Source: Bradyrhizobium sp. sGM-13
GTDB taxonomy: Bacteria > Pseudomonadota > Alphaproteobacteria > Rhizobiales > Xanthobacteraceae
Assembly (NCBI RefSeq): GCF_018398875.1
Contig: NZ_JAGWDK010000010.1
Coordinates: 62,001-126,000, forward strand
Length of the DNA: 64,000 bases
Direction: 5' to 3'
A program made the translations under genes and the position numbers. Under the pieces are notes generated by a model, which was given only the letters and a program-made list of their open reading frames with translations, made no database searches and had not been told where the DNA came from. Below are positions 16,907 through 25,054 of this stretch, piece by piece (the first letter of the stretch is position 1; every line of letters begins with the position of its first letter).

Positions 16907-16937
16907 AACGAGGGTCCAGCGCTTGCCGGGCCCCGTT
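16907..16937 (+). terminator. Hairpin after first bufferin-like gene
   Basis: Arms 16907-16917 and 16928-16937 pair over ten base pairs (one G-U) with one bulged A and a 10-base loop, followed by GTTTCC. Located 18 bases after the stop of copy 1, before the promoter of copy 2. Likely a terminator or RNA-stabilising stem. Confidence 0.5.
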
Positions 16938-16976
16938 GTTTCCGACCCTGCGGCCAAAATAAAGTCGGCCTCGCGT

Positions 16977-17002
16977 GTAACTAAATCCAGACCCGCCACG
17001 TA
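16977..17002 (+). promoter_or_regulatory. GTAACT-N16-CGTA, ECF-sigma-type promoter of second bufferin-like gene
   Basis: GTAACT at 16977-16982 and CGTA at 16999-17002, spacer exactly 16 bases, 83 bp before the start of copy 2. It is the same architecture as 16431-16456, so the duplication seems to include the promoter. Confidence 0.6.
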
Positions 17003-17084
17003 GCTATCTCCGGGCGCAGTTTGCCGGCCGGAACTGTCGCGGCTTGCGGACGATGCACCCTCACACTTCCTTTGGAGGAAATAA

Positions 17085-17342
17085 ATGAAGATGACTTCGA
17101 AGTCCGGCGCCACCCTCGCTGCCGCTGCAGCCACTCTATTCCTGGCCGGCGCCACCGTGTCGACCGTGGCCTATGCCGCCGGCGAAGGTAAGTGCGTCGG
17201 CGCCAATGCCTGCAAGGGCCAGAGCGCATGCAAGGGTGCCAGCAATGCCTGCAAGGGCCAGAACGCCTGCAAGGGGCAGGGCTTCTCGGCCATGACCAAG
17301 GAAAAGTGCGACGCCGCCAAGGGCAAGTATATGCCGTCTTAA
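17085..17342 (+). CDS. Bufferin-type Cys-rich precursor peptide, copy 2
   Basis: 85 residues: signal peptide (MKMTSKSGATLAAAAATLFL, AYAA cleavage region near 29-32) then a core with six cysteines at 37, 43, 49, 56, 62 and 75. Spacing C-x5-C-x5-C-x6-C-x5-C-x12-C is exactly that of copy 1, and the ACKGQ motifs align. The C-terminal tails differ (KGKYMPS against GAKFVKG). TTGGAGGAA is a strong ribosome site. Expected fate: modification by the downstream MNIO enzyme, export by Sec, and metal (probably copper) binding in the periplasm. Which cysteines are modified cannot be told. Confidence 0.86.
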   Translation: MKMTSKSGATLAAAAATLFLAGATVSTVAYAAGEGKCVGANACKGQSACKGASNACKGQNACKGQGFSAMTKEKCDAAKGKYMPS

Positions 17343-17357
17343 GTCGCGGTCCGATCG

Positions 17358-17379
17358 AGGCCCGGTGTAGGCCGGGCCT
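17358..17379 (+). terminator. Hairpin between precursor copy 2 and MNIO gene, probable attenuator
   Basis: AGGCCCGG-TGTAGG-CCGGGCCT, perfect 8-bp stem, 15 bases after the precursor stop. There is no T-tract, so partial termination or 3' end protection is likely, keeping the small precursor transcript more abundant than the enzyme transcript. Confidence 0.55.
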
Positions 17380-17450
17380 CCCATCCATGCTAGGTTGACG
17401 GTGCAGTTTGGGACACGCCGCGTTTGCGGCGCCGTTCGAGCGGAGACAAG

Positions 17451-18356
17451 ATGAACATCGCAAGCCGATTGCCAGATACTTCGGCGGCTGCGCTTGCAGA
17501 CCGCCCGGTGACATCGGCCAAGCCGCCCTTCCTCGGCTTCGGTCTCGGCTTGCGCCATCAGCACTACGACGAAATCCTGAGCGGCAATCCGCCGATCGAC
17601 TGGTTCGAAGTGATCAGCGAAAACTACATGCTGCCCGGCGGCCAGCCCTTGCGTACGCTGGACCGGATATGCGAACGCTACCCCGTGGTCATGCATGGCG
17701 TGTCGATGTCGATCGCCTCAACCGCCCCGCCGAACTTCGAATATCTGCAGGCTCTGAAGGATCTCGCCCGGCGCGTCGAGCCGAAATGGGTATCGGACCA
17801 TCTGTGCTGGACCGGCGTGCACGGCAAGAACCTGCATGATTTGCTACCGATTCCCTACACCAGGGAAGCGCTCGATCACGTCGTCAGCCGTGTCCAACTG
17901 GTGCAGGATTTTCTCGGCCGCGCCATCGTGCTCGAGAACGTCTCGACCTACGTGCAGTTCAGCAATTCCGAGATGACGGAATGGGAATTCCTCTCCGAAT
18001 TGTCGCGCCGCTCCGGATGCTGGCTTCTGTTCGACATCAACAATGTCTATGTCAGCGCCTTCAACCACGGCTACGATCCCATGACTTTCCTCAACGGCAT
18101 TCCGGCGGATCGCGTGGTGCAGTTTCACATGGCCGGCCACAGCCACATGGGCACCCATATCATCGACACCCACGACCACCCGGTGTGCGAGGATGTCTGG
18201 GATCTCTATGCCGCGGCGTTGAGGCGTTTTGGCCGGGTCTCGACCATGATCGAGCGCGACGATAACATCCCGCCGCTCGACGAATTGTTGCTTGAGGTTG
18301 CCAGGACCCGCGAGATGGCCGAAAAAATCTTGCCGAGGTGCACGCAGGCGGAATGA
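17451..18356 (+). CDS. bufB: MNIO (DUF692) enzyme, BufB-like RiPP-modifying oxidase
   Basis: 301 residues from ATG 17451 (CGGAGA upstream). DUF692 proteins are TIM-barrel multinuclear non-heme iron oxidases; MbnB and bufferin BufB oxidise cysteines of a partner peptide. The metal-binding and conserved positions are all present: His82 (MHGVSMS), Asp116/His117 (VSDHLCW), Glu162/Asn163 (LENVS), Asp195/Asn197 (FDINNVYVS), His226 and His230 (QFHMAGHS), Asp239-His241-Asp242-His243 (IDTHDHP), Glu268 (MIERDDNIP). It is preceded by two precursor genes and its stop overlaps the next start by ATGA, so it works with the DUF2063 protein as a complex by analogy with known BufBC/MbnBC pairs. Confidence 0.92.
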   Translation: MNIASRLPDTSAAALADRPVTSAKPPFLGFGLGLRHQHYDEILSGNPPIDWFEVISENYMLPGGQPLRTLDRICERYPVVMHGVSMSIASTAPPNFEYLQALKDLARRVEPKWVSDHLCWTGVHGKNLHDLLPIPYTREALDHVVSRVQLVQDFLGRAIVLENVSTYVQFSNSEMTEWEFLSELSRRSGCWLLFDINNVYVSAFNHGYDPMTFLNGIPADRVVQFHMAGHSHMGTHIIDTHDHPVCEDVWDLYAAALRRFGRVSTMIERDDNIPPLDELLLEVARTREMAEKILPRCTQAE

Positions 18357-19138
18357 GCGATTTTGCGCGACAGCAAGCCGAGTTTCAGCGCGGCATCCTT
18401 GATGGCGACGATACGGTGCTGGCTGAAATCCTCGACAGCCAGCGCGAGAAGCGCGAAACGCTGTTCGGCGTCTATCGCTATGCCTACGGTTCGCGGCTGG
18501 TCGAGGCAATGCGCAACGACCACGAACTGCTGCACCTTTATCTCGGCGACGAAATGTTCGACGAGATGGGCTATGCTTATGTCAAGGCGCGCCCGTCCGC
18601 GCATCCGAACCTGCGCTGGTTCTCGCACGGCCTGCCGGAGTTTTTGAAATCGGCGAAGCCCTACTCGGACCATCCCGTACTGTCGGATCTGGCCGCGCTG
18701 GAAAAGGCGCTCAACGACGCCTTCGACGCCGCGGAAAGCAAAGTGGTCGAACTGGCCGACATGGCGCGCTTTGCGCCCGAGGCATGGTCGGGCCTGAGGT
18801 TTCAGCCGCATCCCAGTGCCTTCAGGCTCGATCTTGCAACCAATGCGGCTGCGATCTGGCTCGCGCTCAAAAACGACGAAACGCCGGCCGACGCGACCGC
18901 ACTGGAGCAGCCGGCGCATCTTCTGATCTGGCGTCAGGACGTCACGCCGATGTTCCGCGAGCTTGCGGCGGAAGAGGCGATGATGTGGGATGAGGCCGCG
19001 AACGGCATTCCGTTCGGCGTGCTCTGCGAAATGCTCGCGACCTATGACGAGCCCGACGGCGCGGCAGGCCGCGGCGCCGGCTATCTGCACGGCTGGATCA
19101 CGGCGGGACTTTTGACGGATGTCTCCGTCGGCTCATGA
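18353..19138 (+). CDS. bufC: DUF2063 partner protein, BufC-like
   Basis: 261 residues from ATG 18353, overlapping the bufB stop by four bases. The N-terminal part (FARQQAEFQRGILDGDD, FGVYRYAYGSRLVEAM) is the DUF2063 domain, annotated in databases as putative DNA-binding but shown in MNIO systems to be the partner that recruits the precursor leader. The C-terminal half (about residues 150-260) is the second, variable domain typical of the BufC/HvfC type. Its stop overlaps the start of the creatininase-fold gene, so enzyme, partner and that protein are translationally coupled. Confidence 0.9.
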   Translation: MSDFARQQAEFQRGILDGDDTVLAEILDSQREKRETLFGVYRYAYGSRLVEAMRNDHELLHLYLGDEMFDEMGYAYVKARPSAHPNLRWFSHGLPEFLKSAKPYSDHPVLSDLAALEKALNDAFDAAESKVVELADMARFAPEAWSGLRFQPHPSAFRLDLATNAAAIWLALKNDETPADATALEQPAHLLIWRQDVTPMFRELAAEEAMMWDEAANGIPFGVLCEMLATYDEPDGAAGRGAGYLHGWITAGLLTDVSVGS

Positions 19139-19944
19139 AGAGGAGCGCTCGGCGAATGGGAATGGACACCGATCGCCACTTCATCGAGCGCATGCACTGG
19201 GACGAAGTCGCGCGGCGCATCGGTGGTGGCGCGGTGGCCATATTGCCAATCGGCGCCGCCGCCAAGCAGCACGGCTTCCACCTCCCGCTCAACACCGACC
19301 GCATCCAGGCCGAATGGCTCGCGGCCAGGATGGCGGAAAAGATCGACGCGCTAATCTGGCCGACGCTGACGTACGGCCATTATCCCGCCTTCGTCGAATA
19401 TGCCGGCAGCAGCAGCCTGTCGATTTCGACCTTCGAGGCGCTGGTGCGCGAGATTGCGGGGCAAATTCTCGCCGGCGGAATTCCAAAGCTGCTGGTGCTC
19501 AATACGGGGATCAGCACGTTAGCCCCGGTCGATCGCGCACTGGCGCGCCTCGACAGCGAGCGGATCAGGCATCTGTGGATCCACGAGGGTCCGCGCTATC
19601 CGCGCGTGGCGAGGCAATTGGCCGAACAGAGCCACGGCAGCCATGCGGATGAACTGGAAACGTCGCTGATGCTGGCGCTGGCACCGCATCTTGTCGACAT
19701 GACGCGCGCCGAAGCCAGCCCCACCCTGAACCAGGAGACGCCGGGCGCACTGACGCCGTCGGATCCGTACTCGCCAAACTACAGCCGCTCCGGCAGCTAT
19801 GGCGATCCAACACGGGCGACGTCGGCCAAGGGCGAAGCCTTGCTCGCCGCCATGCTCGGCGATCTCCACGAACAGGCCGCCTCGTTCATCGCGCAACGCC
19901 CAGGTGAGGAGCGGTCGGCCACGGTCCAAACCGTGCTAAGATGA
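19135..19944 (+). CDS. Creatininase-family protein with altered metal site, in bufferin operon
   Basis: 269 residues. The creatininase fold is clear from LPIGAAAKQHGFHLPLNTD (residues 38-55), the YGHYPAFVEYAGSSSLS segment and GSHADELETS (167-176). Compared with the family, the usual Glu of the SxEQHG motif is Lys44 and the NGHGGN loop is NTGIST (123-128), so two metal ligands appear lost while His46, Asp55, His169 and Glu172 remain. The related MftE is a RiPP peptidase in mycofactocin maturation, so a role in processing or binding the bufferin peptide is an attractive inference; loss of ligands argues for a non-hydrolytic role. It overlaps both neighbours by ATGA. Confidence 0.85.
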   Translation: MKRSARRMGMDTDRHFIERMHWDEVARRIGGGAVAILPIGAAAKQHGFHLPLNTDRIQAEWLAARMAEKIDALIWPTLTYGHYPAFVEYAGSSSLSISTFEALVREIAGQILAGGIPKLLVLNTGISTLAPVDRALARLDSERIRHLWIHEGPRYPRVARQLAEQSHGSHADELETSLMLALAPHLVDMTRAEASPTLNQETPGALTPSDPYSPNYSRSGSYGDPTRATSAKGEALLAAMLGDLHEQAASFIAQRPGEERSATVQTVLR

Positions 19945-20927
19945 AGGTCGCCAGCGCCTTTCGCTGGACCGCGGCCGCCGCTATCATCACCGCGATGCTG
20001 GCAAGCGCCGTTTCGTTCCGCGCCGATGCGCAATCGGAATATATGCGCGACCGGATGCCCTACGACGCTTTCGACCGGCTGCCCAAAACCGATATTGAAG
20101 TGCCCGGCGGCATCATCCATGTCGCGCTCGCGCCGGGCGACTTCATGCTGTCCAGGGAAAAACTGCTCGACTGGATCAGGATGTCGGCTCGGGCCGTGAC
20201 GACCTATTACGGGCGATTTCCCGTCAACTCGCTCCGACTGCTCTTGGTGCCCGTCGATGGTGGGCGCATTCGCGGCGGTACGACGTGGGGCTATCGCGGC
20301 GCCGCCATTCGCATTCCGCTCGGCCGCGACTCCACGGAAGATATTTTGCGGCGCGACTGGGTGATGGTGCACGAGATGGTGCATACCGCCCTGCCCGACA
20401 TGCCCGACCGCTACGCGTGGCTGTCGGAGGGGCTGGCCGTTTACATCGAGCCGGTCGCGCGGGTGCAGGCCGGAGACCTCAGCGCGCGGGAAATCTGGCA
20501 GGCGATGATGCGCGACATGCCGAAGGGGCTGCCGCAGGCCGGCGACCAGGGCCTCGACAACACCGGCACCTGGGGGCGGAAATATTGGGGCGGCGCGATG
20601 TTCTGCCTGCTCGCCGATATCGAAATCCGCAAAGCCTCCGATAATCGCCTCGGCCTGCAGGACGCGATGCGCGGCGTGCTCGCCGCCGGCGGCAATCATG
20701 AGCAGGGCTGGCCGATCGAGCGCATCCTTGCAACCGCCGATAAAGCCGTCGGCGTCGACGTGCTGACCCGGCTTCACAACGAGATGGGGTCGAAGCCGGT
20801 GACGCCCGATCTCGCGTCGCTGTGGCGCGACCTCGGATTGAAGCGGGTTGGCGAAGATCTTGAGTTCGACGACACCGCGCCGCTCGCGACGATCCGCAAG
20901 GCGATCACCGCGCCGCCCGTACGCTAA
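19941..20927 (+). CDS. Secreted HExxH zinc-peptidase-like protein, last gene of bufferin operon
   Basis: 328 residues with a Sec signal peptide (hydrophobic 11-24, cut near ADA-Q at residue 30). The motif His144-Glu-Met-Val-His148 followed by Trp-Leu-Ser-Glu163-Gly is a gluzincin-type zinc site (two His plus a downstream Glu, as in M1/M61 peptidases, here with only 14 residues between). I do not recognise a named family. It overlaps the creatininase-fold gene by ATGA and is followed by a strong hairpin, so it ends the operon. A periplasmic protease co-translated with an MNIO pathway could mature or degrade the exported peptide; substrate is inferred from context only. Confidence 0.75.
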   Translation: MKVASAFRWTAAAAIITAMLASAVSFRADAQSEYMRDRMPYDAFDRLPKTDIEVPGGIIHVALAPGDFMLSREKLLDWIRMSARAVTTYYGRFPVNSLRLLLVPVDGGRIRGGTTWGYRGAAIRIPLGRDSTEDILRRDWVMVHEMVHTALPDMPDRYAWLSEGLAVYIEPVARVQAGDLSAREIWQAMMRDMPKGLPQAGDQGLDNTGTWGRKYWGGAMFCLLADIEIRKASDNRLGLQDAMRGVLAAGGNHEQGWPIERILATADKAVGVDVLTRLHNEMGSKPVTPDLASLWRDLGLKRVGEDLEFDDTAPLATIRKAITAPPVR

Positions 20928-20947
20928 AGCATGAGATAAGCGTGACC

Positions 20948-20981
20948 GGATGATCCGGCAGTAACCTCCGCCGGACCATCC
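20948..20981 (+). terminator. Hairpin ending the bufferin operon
   Basis: GGATGATCCGGC (20948-20959) pairs with GCCGGACCATCC (20970-20981): 12-bp stem with one A-C mismatch and a 10-base loop, 21 bases after the peptidase stop. No T-tract follows. It separates the operon from the convergent MFS gene. Confidence 0.6.
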
Positions 20982-21100
20982 TGAGCGAGCATCAGAAGTG
21001 ATAACTGGCGCCCACGCGCACGAAGTGCATAAAGCGACGCCGTTGCTGCGCAGATGCCGAAATGACGCGATGGGCACAGATTCTGACATTCCTGGCGCTG

Positions 21101-22501
21101 CTACTTTTTCGACGCGGCCGTTGGTGCCGGCAGCAAGGCGAGCGCCGCGACCAGTCCCGCCGCTGATGCCATTGCCGCTGCTGAGAACAGCCAGATGTAG
21201 CTGATCGCCGATCCCTGGTTATGAAGCACCGCGCCGAGAACTGCGATGCCGACCGCGAAGCCGGCTTGGCGCATGACGACTGTCACGGCAGATGCCAAGC
21301 CAGCAAGATCCGCCGGCACAAGCGACACGGCCGCGCCGGACAGTTGCGGGTGAGCCAAAGCGACACCGACCCCAATCGCGATGATCCCGCAGAACGTCGG
21401 GATCAGCGGCGGCGCTGAACCATCCGAGAGCAGCGCGATCACAATGGTGGCATTGCCGGCTGCCAAAATCGCGAGCGCCAGGGCGAAGTGGAGCCGCCAT
21501 CCCAGACGATCGACAAGCCGGCCGCCCAATGGCGGCAGGAACAGCATCGGCAGCGTAGCCGTCAGCAGCGCGATGCCGGCCACTTCCAAGGGCCAGCCGA
21601 AAGCGGCAGCAAAGAAGAGTGGCAAGTAGACGAGGATCGCCCAGTAGCCGATCGATACGGCGCACAGGAGGATCGCAATTCCGATCATGGCCCGTTGAAC
21701 GAATATGCCGGGATCGAGGATCGGGTCGGCGCGGCTTCGCTGCTGTATGCCGAATACAGCCAGAAACACCGCACTCAGCGCGAGACCCGCCACCAAATGT
21801 GACGTCGACGTGCGACCATGCAACAGCGCCTCGACAAGCGCAGTAAGCGCGGAGGTAAACAGTACGGCGCCCAGGATGTCGAGCGGCCGGGGCACCGCCT
21901 CGCGTGCTTCCGCGACCAACCGCGGTACGCCCCACGCGACCAAAGCGCAGGCTGGCAGGTTGATGAGGAAAATCCAGCGCCAGCCGATCCACGATGAGAC
22001 AAGTCCGCCAACCGTCGGGCCAAATGCCATGGCAACGCCGGACATGACACCAAGCAAGGCAAACGCGTCTGTGCGCGCCCTTGCCTGCACATAGACACTG
22101 GCGATCAGCGCGAAGCCGCCAGTCACGATGAATGCGGCCCCGATCCCCTGCAGTGCACGAGCAACCAATAGCGTCGGTCCGTCCCATGCCATCCCGCACG
22201 CCAAAGACGCGAGTGCAAAGATGCCATTGCCGACTAGCATCGCCCGCCGTCGCCCATACCGATCCGCCAACGCTCCCGCAAACAACAAGCAGGCTGTGAA
22301 GGCCAAACTGTAGGCATCCATGACCCACGCATACCCAGCAACGTCGAACCCGAGTTCACGCGCGACCGCCGGCAACGCGATGGCTACCGCCGTCACATCA
22401 AAATTGGCGAGGAAGGGCGCCATCCCCAGGAGCAAGGCCGGCATCATGGATTGTACAGGCCGACCGGAGTCGCTGTCTGCGATATTTATCGGCTGTGTCA
22501 T
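21101..22501 (-). CDS. MFS multidrug-type transporter (DHA2, 14-helix class)
   Basis: 466 residues from ATG 22501 (MTQPINIADSDSG). The first helix region carries LLGMAPFLANFDVTAVAIALPAVARELG, the usual EmrB/QacA pattern with an Asp in helix 1, then ADRYGRRRAMLVGN (motif A). About 14 hydrophobic segments can be counted. It is a proton-driven drug or metabolite exporter. It is divergent from a LysR-type regulator with 60 bp between starts, so the regulator probably controls it. An upstream extension of the frame to 22699 would overlap the LysR gene and is not supported. Confidence 0.87.
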   Translation of the reverse strand: MTQPINIADSDSGRPVQSMMPALLLGMAPFLANFDVTAVAIALPAVARELGFDVAGYAWVMDAYSLAFTACLLFAGALADRYGRRRAMLVGNGIFALASLACGMAWDGPTLLVARALQGIGAAFIVTGGFALIASVYVQARARTDAFALLGVMSGVAMAFGPTVGGLVSSWIGWRWIFLINLPACALVAWGVPRLVAEAREAVPRPLDILGAVLFTSALTALVEALLHGRTSTSHLVAGLALSAVFLAVFGIQQRSRADPILDPGIFVQRAMIGIAILLCAVSIGYWAILVYLPLFFAAAFGWPLEVAGIALLTATLPMLFLPPLGGRLVDRLGWRLHFALALAILAAGNATIVIALLSDGSAPPLIPTFCGIIAIGVGVALAHPQLSGAAVSLVPADLAGLASAVTVVMRQAGFAVGIAVLGAVLHNQGSAISYIWLFSAAAMASAAGLVAALALLPAPTAASKK

Positions 22502-22561
22502 CGTGCGGCTACTCGTGTCTTGGATTGCCGCTTTTTGCCAACGCCAATTGTTCACATCGCC

Positions 22562-23509
22562 ATGAATATCCTTCATAGTGCCGGCATGCGTGCTCTTCCC
22601 CCTTTTGATGGCCTGATTGCGTTCGACGCGGCGCTGCGCCATCGCAGCATGACGCTCGCGGCCGGTGAGCTGGGACTCACACAGAGCGCGATCAGCCATC
22701 GACTGAAGAAACTTGAGGGCTTTGTGGGCGCGCGGTTGCTTGATCGTACAAGGGACGGTCTGTTGCCGACCGCTGCCGGCGTTACTTTGGCCGAGGGACT
22801 CGGGCGGATGCTTGACGAGATGGCAGAGCTACGTGCCCGCTCGCGTGCGTCGGTGCGGCCTCCAACACTCAAGATCGGACTCGGCTCTGCCCTTGCGAAC
22901 TGCTGGCTGGTGCGGCGTCTGACCGCGTTTGCGTCCGCATATCCCGATATTGCGATCGAACTCTGCATCATCGAAAGCGATGTTCAAGCGCGCGCCCTCG
23001 ATCTCGACGTGCAGATCCGATGGATTCCCAAAGCTGGCGCGCGCGCCACGTCGACGCAGCGCTTGCTGTTCGACGAGATGGTTTTCCCGGTTGCGATCCC
23101 GTCTCTGCTGCCGCGTGGGCGGCCATTGCGGGAGCCGCACGTGCTCGGCACTTTACCAATACTGCACAAGGGCCTCGCCGGCCGGAACGACGGCGCGGAA
23201 TGGTCGTGGCCGGTATGGTTCGAACGGCTGGGCCTCACGGCTCCCGTTCAGGCCGGGCTTCGCTTCGATAATCTCGGTACGGCAATCACTGCCGCTTTGC
23301 AGGGTAGCGGTGTCGTTCTAGCCAGGTCTTTGCTTGTTCATGATGCCCTCGCGGAAAAGCGGCTTTGCCGCGTCGTGTCGTCAGACTGGGATATGACGTC
23401 CAGCAAGGCGCACGTCATCCGCTGGCCTGCCGCCCTGGCGAATGACAGGCGTGTCGCACTGTTTGTTGACTGGGTTGTCAAGGAAGCGGCAAGAACATCC
23501 TTTCGATGA
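22562..23509 (+). CDS. LysR-type transcriptional regulator
   Basis: 315 residues from ATG 22562; MRALPPF at 22586 is an alternative start. The helix-turn-helix is LIAFDAALRHRSMTLAAGEL to ISHRLKKLEGFVGARLLDRT, as in the GcvA-like branch of LysR proteins, followed by a periplasmic-binding-like effector domain with the typical ending ARSLLVHDALAEKRLCRVV. Divergent from the DHA2 exporter gene, its probable target. The inducer is unknown. Confidence 0.9.
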   Translation: MNILHSAGMRALPPFDGLIAFDAALRHRSMTLAAGELGLTQSAISHRLKKLEGFVGARLLDRTRDGLLPTAAGVTLAEGLGRMLDEMAELRARSRASVRPPTLKIGLGSALANCWLVRRLTAFASAYPDIAIELCIIESDVQARALDLDVQIRWIPKAGARATSTQRLLFDEMVFPVAIPSLLPRGRPLREPHVLGTLPILHKGLAGRNDGAEWSWPVWFERLGLTAPVQAGLRFDNLGTAITAALQGSGVVLARSLLVHDALAEKRLCRVVSSDWDMTSSKAHVIRWPAALANDRRVALFVDWVVKEAARTSFR

Positions 23510-23553
23510 AGGTGCGTCGCCGCTGACGTCCGCTCCGTGTTAGCGAGTCCGCA

Positions 23554-24972
23554 CTACCCCACCGGCACGATCTTGCCGGGATTGAAAATGTTCTGCGGAT
23601 CGAGCGCCTGCTTCAGCGCGCGCATGGCGTCGATCGCCTCGGGGCCGAGCTCGGCCTTGAGGTATTTCTGCTTGCCCTGACCGATGCCGTGCTCGCCGGT
23701 GCATGTGCCGCCCATCGACTGCGCGCGTTCGACCAGGCGATGCATGAACTCCTCGCCGCGCGCCATTTCTTCCTTGTTGTCGACGTCGCAAACCAGCGAG
23801 CAGTGAAAGTTGCCGTCGCCGACATGGCCGACGATCGGCGACAGCAGGTTGAGCCGTTTCAGATCGTCTTCGGTCTCGGTGACGCAATCGGCCAGCCGTG
23901 AAATCGGCACGCAGACGTCGGTCGCCACCACGCCCGCGCCGGGCCGCAGCGCCTTGACCGACCAATAGGCGTCATGCCGCGCCTGCCAAAGTTTTGTGCG
24001 GTCCTCGGGCTTGGTGGTCCAGGTGAAATCCCCGCCGCCGCATTCCTTGGCGATTTCGCCGAAATTCCTGGACTGCTCGGCGACCTCGACCTCGCTGCCG
24101 TGGAATTCCAATAGCAGCAGCGGCGTCTCCGGCAGGGTCAGCTTGGAATAGGCGTTGCAGGCGCGCACCTGCTCGGCGTTGAGCAGCTCGATCCGCGCCA
24201 GCGGAATGCCCGTCTGGATGGCCAGGATGGTAGCCTGGCAGGCGCCGCGCACGGTCTCGAACGAACATGCCGCGGCCGCGATCGTCTCGGGGATGCCGCG
24301 CAGCCTGATGGTGAGTTCGGAGATGATGCCAAGCGTACCCTCGGCGCCGACGAACAGATGCGTCAGGTCGTAGCCGGCCGCGGATTTCTTCGCCCGCGTG
24401 CCGGTCGTGATGATCTCGCCGTCGCCGCGCACCACTTTCAGCGCCAGCACGTTTTCGCGCATCGTGCCGTAGCGCACGGCGTTGGTGCCGGAGGCCCGCG
24501 TCGCGGTCATGCCGCCGAGCGAAGCATCGGCGCCGGGATCGATCGGGAAGAACAATCCCTGGTCGCGCAGGTGTTCGTTCAGCGCCTTGCGGGTGACGCC
24601 GGGCTGGATCACGCAGTCCAGATCCTCGGCATGAACTTCGAGAATCCGGTTCATGTCTCGCAGATCGACGCAGATGCCGCCCGCCGGCGCATTGACCTGA
24701 CCCTCCAGCGAGGTGCCGGTTCCAAAGGCGATCACGGGCACGCGGTGCTTGGCGCAGATCCGCACCACGTCCTGGATGTCGGCGGTTTCCTGCGCCATCA
24801 CCACCGCGTCGGGCGGCTGGGTCGGCAACCAGGTGGTGGTATGGGCATGCTGTTCGCGCACCGCCTGCGAGGTGATCAGCCGGTTGCCGAACCGCGCCGC
24901 CAGCGCCTCGACCGCGCTTGCCAGCGCCTGCGACTCCGGCCGCTTCACATCGTTCGATATCGTCATCGTCAC
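23554..24972 (-). CDS. FAD-linked oxidase, D-lactate/glycolate dehydrogenase (GlcD/Dld-like)
   Basis: 472 residues. The VAO-type FAD-binding domain contains FGTGTSLEGQVNAPAGG and DPGADASLGGMTATRASGTN; the C-terminal domain carries GHVGDGNFHCSLV and ends with GTCTGEHGIGQGKQKYL and DPQNIFNPGKIVP. These are the marks of cytochrome-linked D-lactate dehydrogenase and glycolate oxidase subunit GlcD. It oxidises a 2-hydroxyacid and passes electrons to the respiratory chain. No GlcE/GlcF partners are adjacent, which favours the single-subunit D-lactate type. It is divergent from the thioesterase gene. Confidence 0.9.
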   Translation of the reverse strand: MTMTISNDVKRPESQALASAVEALAARFGNRLITSQAVREQHAHTTTWLPTQPPDAVVMAQETADIQDVVRICAKHRVPVIAFGTGTSLEGQVNAPAGGICVDLRDMNRILEVHAEDLDCVIQPGVTRKALNEHLRDQGLFFPIDPGADASLGGMTATRASGTNAVRYGTMRENVLALKVVRGDGEIITTGTRAKKSAAGYDLTHLFVGAEGTLGIISELTIRLRGIPETIAAAACSFETVRGACQATILAIQTGIPLARIELLNAEQVRACNAYSKLTLPETPLLLLEFHGSEVEVAEQSRNFGEIAKECGGGDFTWTTKPEDRTKLWQARHDAYWSVKALRPGAGVVATDVCVPISRLADCVTETEDDLKRLNLLSPIVGHVGDGNFHCSLVCDVDNKEEMARGEEFMHRLVERAQSMGGTCTGEHGIGQGKQKYLKAELGPEAIDAMRALKQALDPQNIFNPGKIVPVG

Positions 24973-25054
24973 GCTAATTCCTCCCGGCTTTCAGAGGACC
25001 GTGGCAAAGGATATATGGGGGGTCAAGAGACCCGAAAAAACAAAGGGATGGATG

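Noticed and set aside
16981..17696. Minus-strand frames across the precursor genes
   Set aside because: They are complements of the CKG repeats and bufB start; the plus-strand genes have signal peptides, ribosome sites and promoters.
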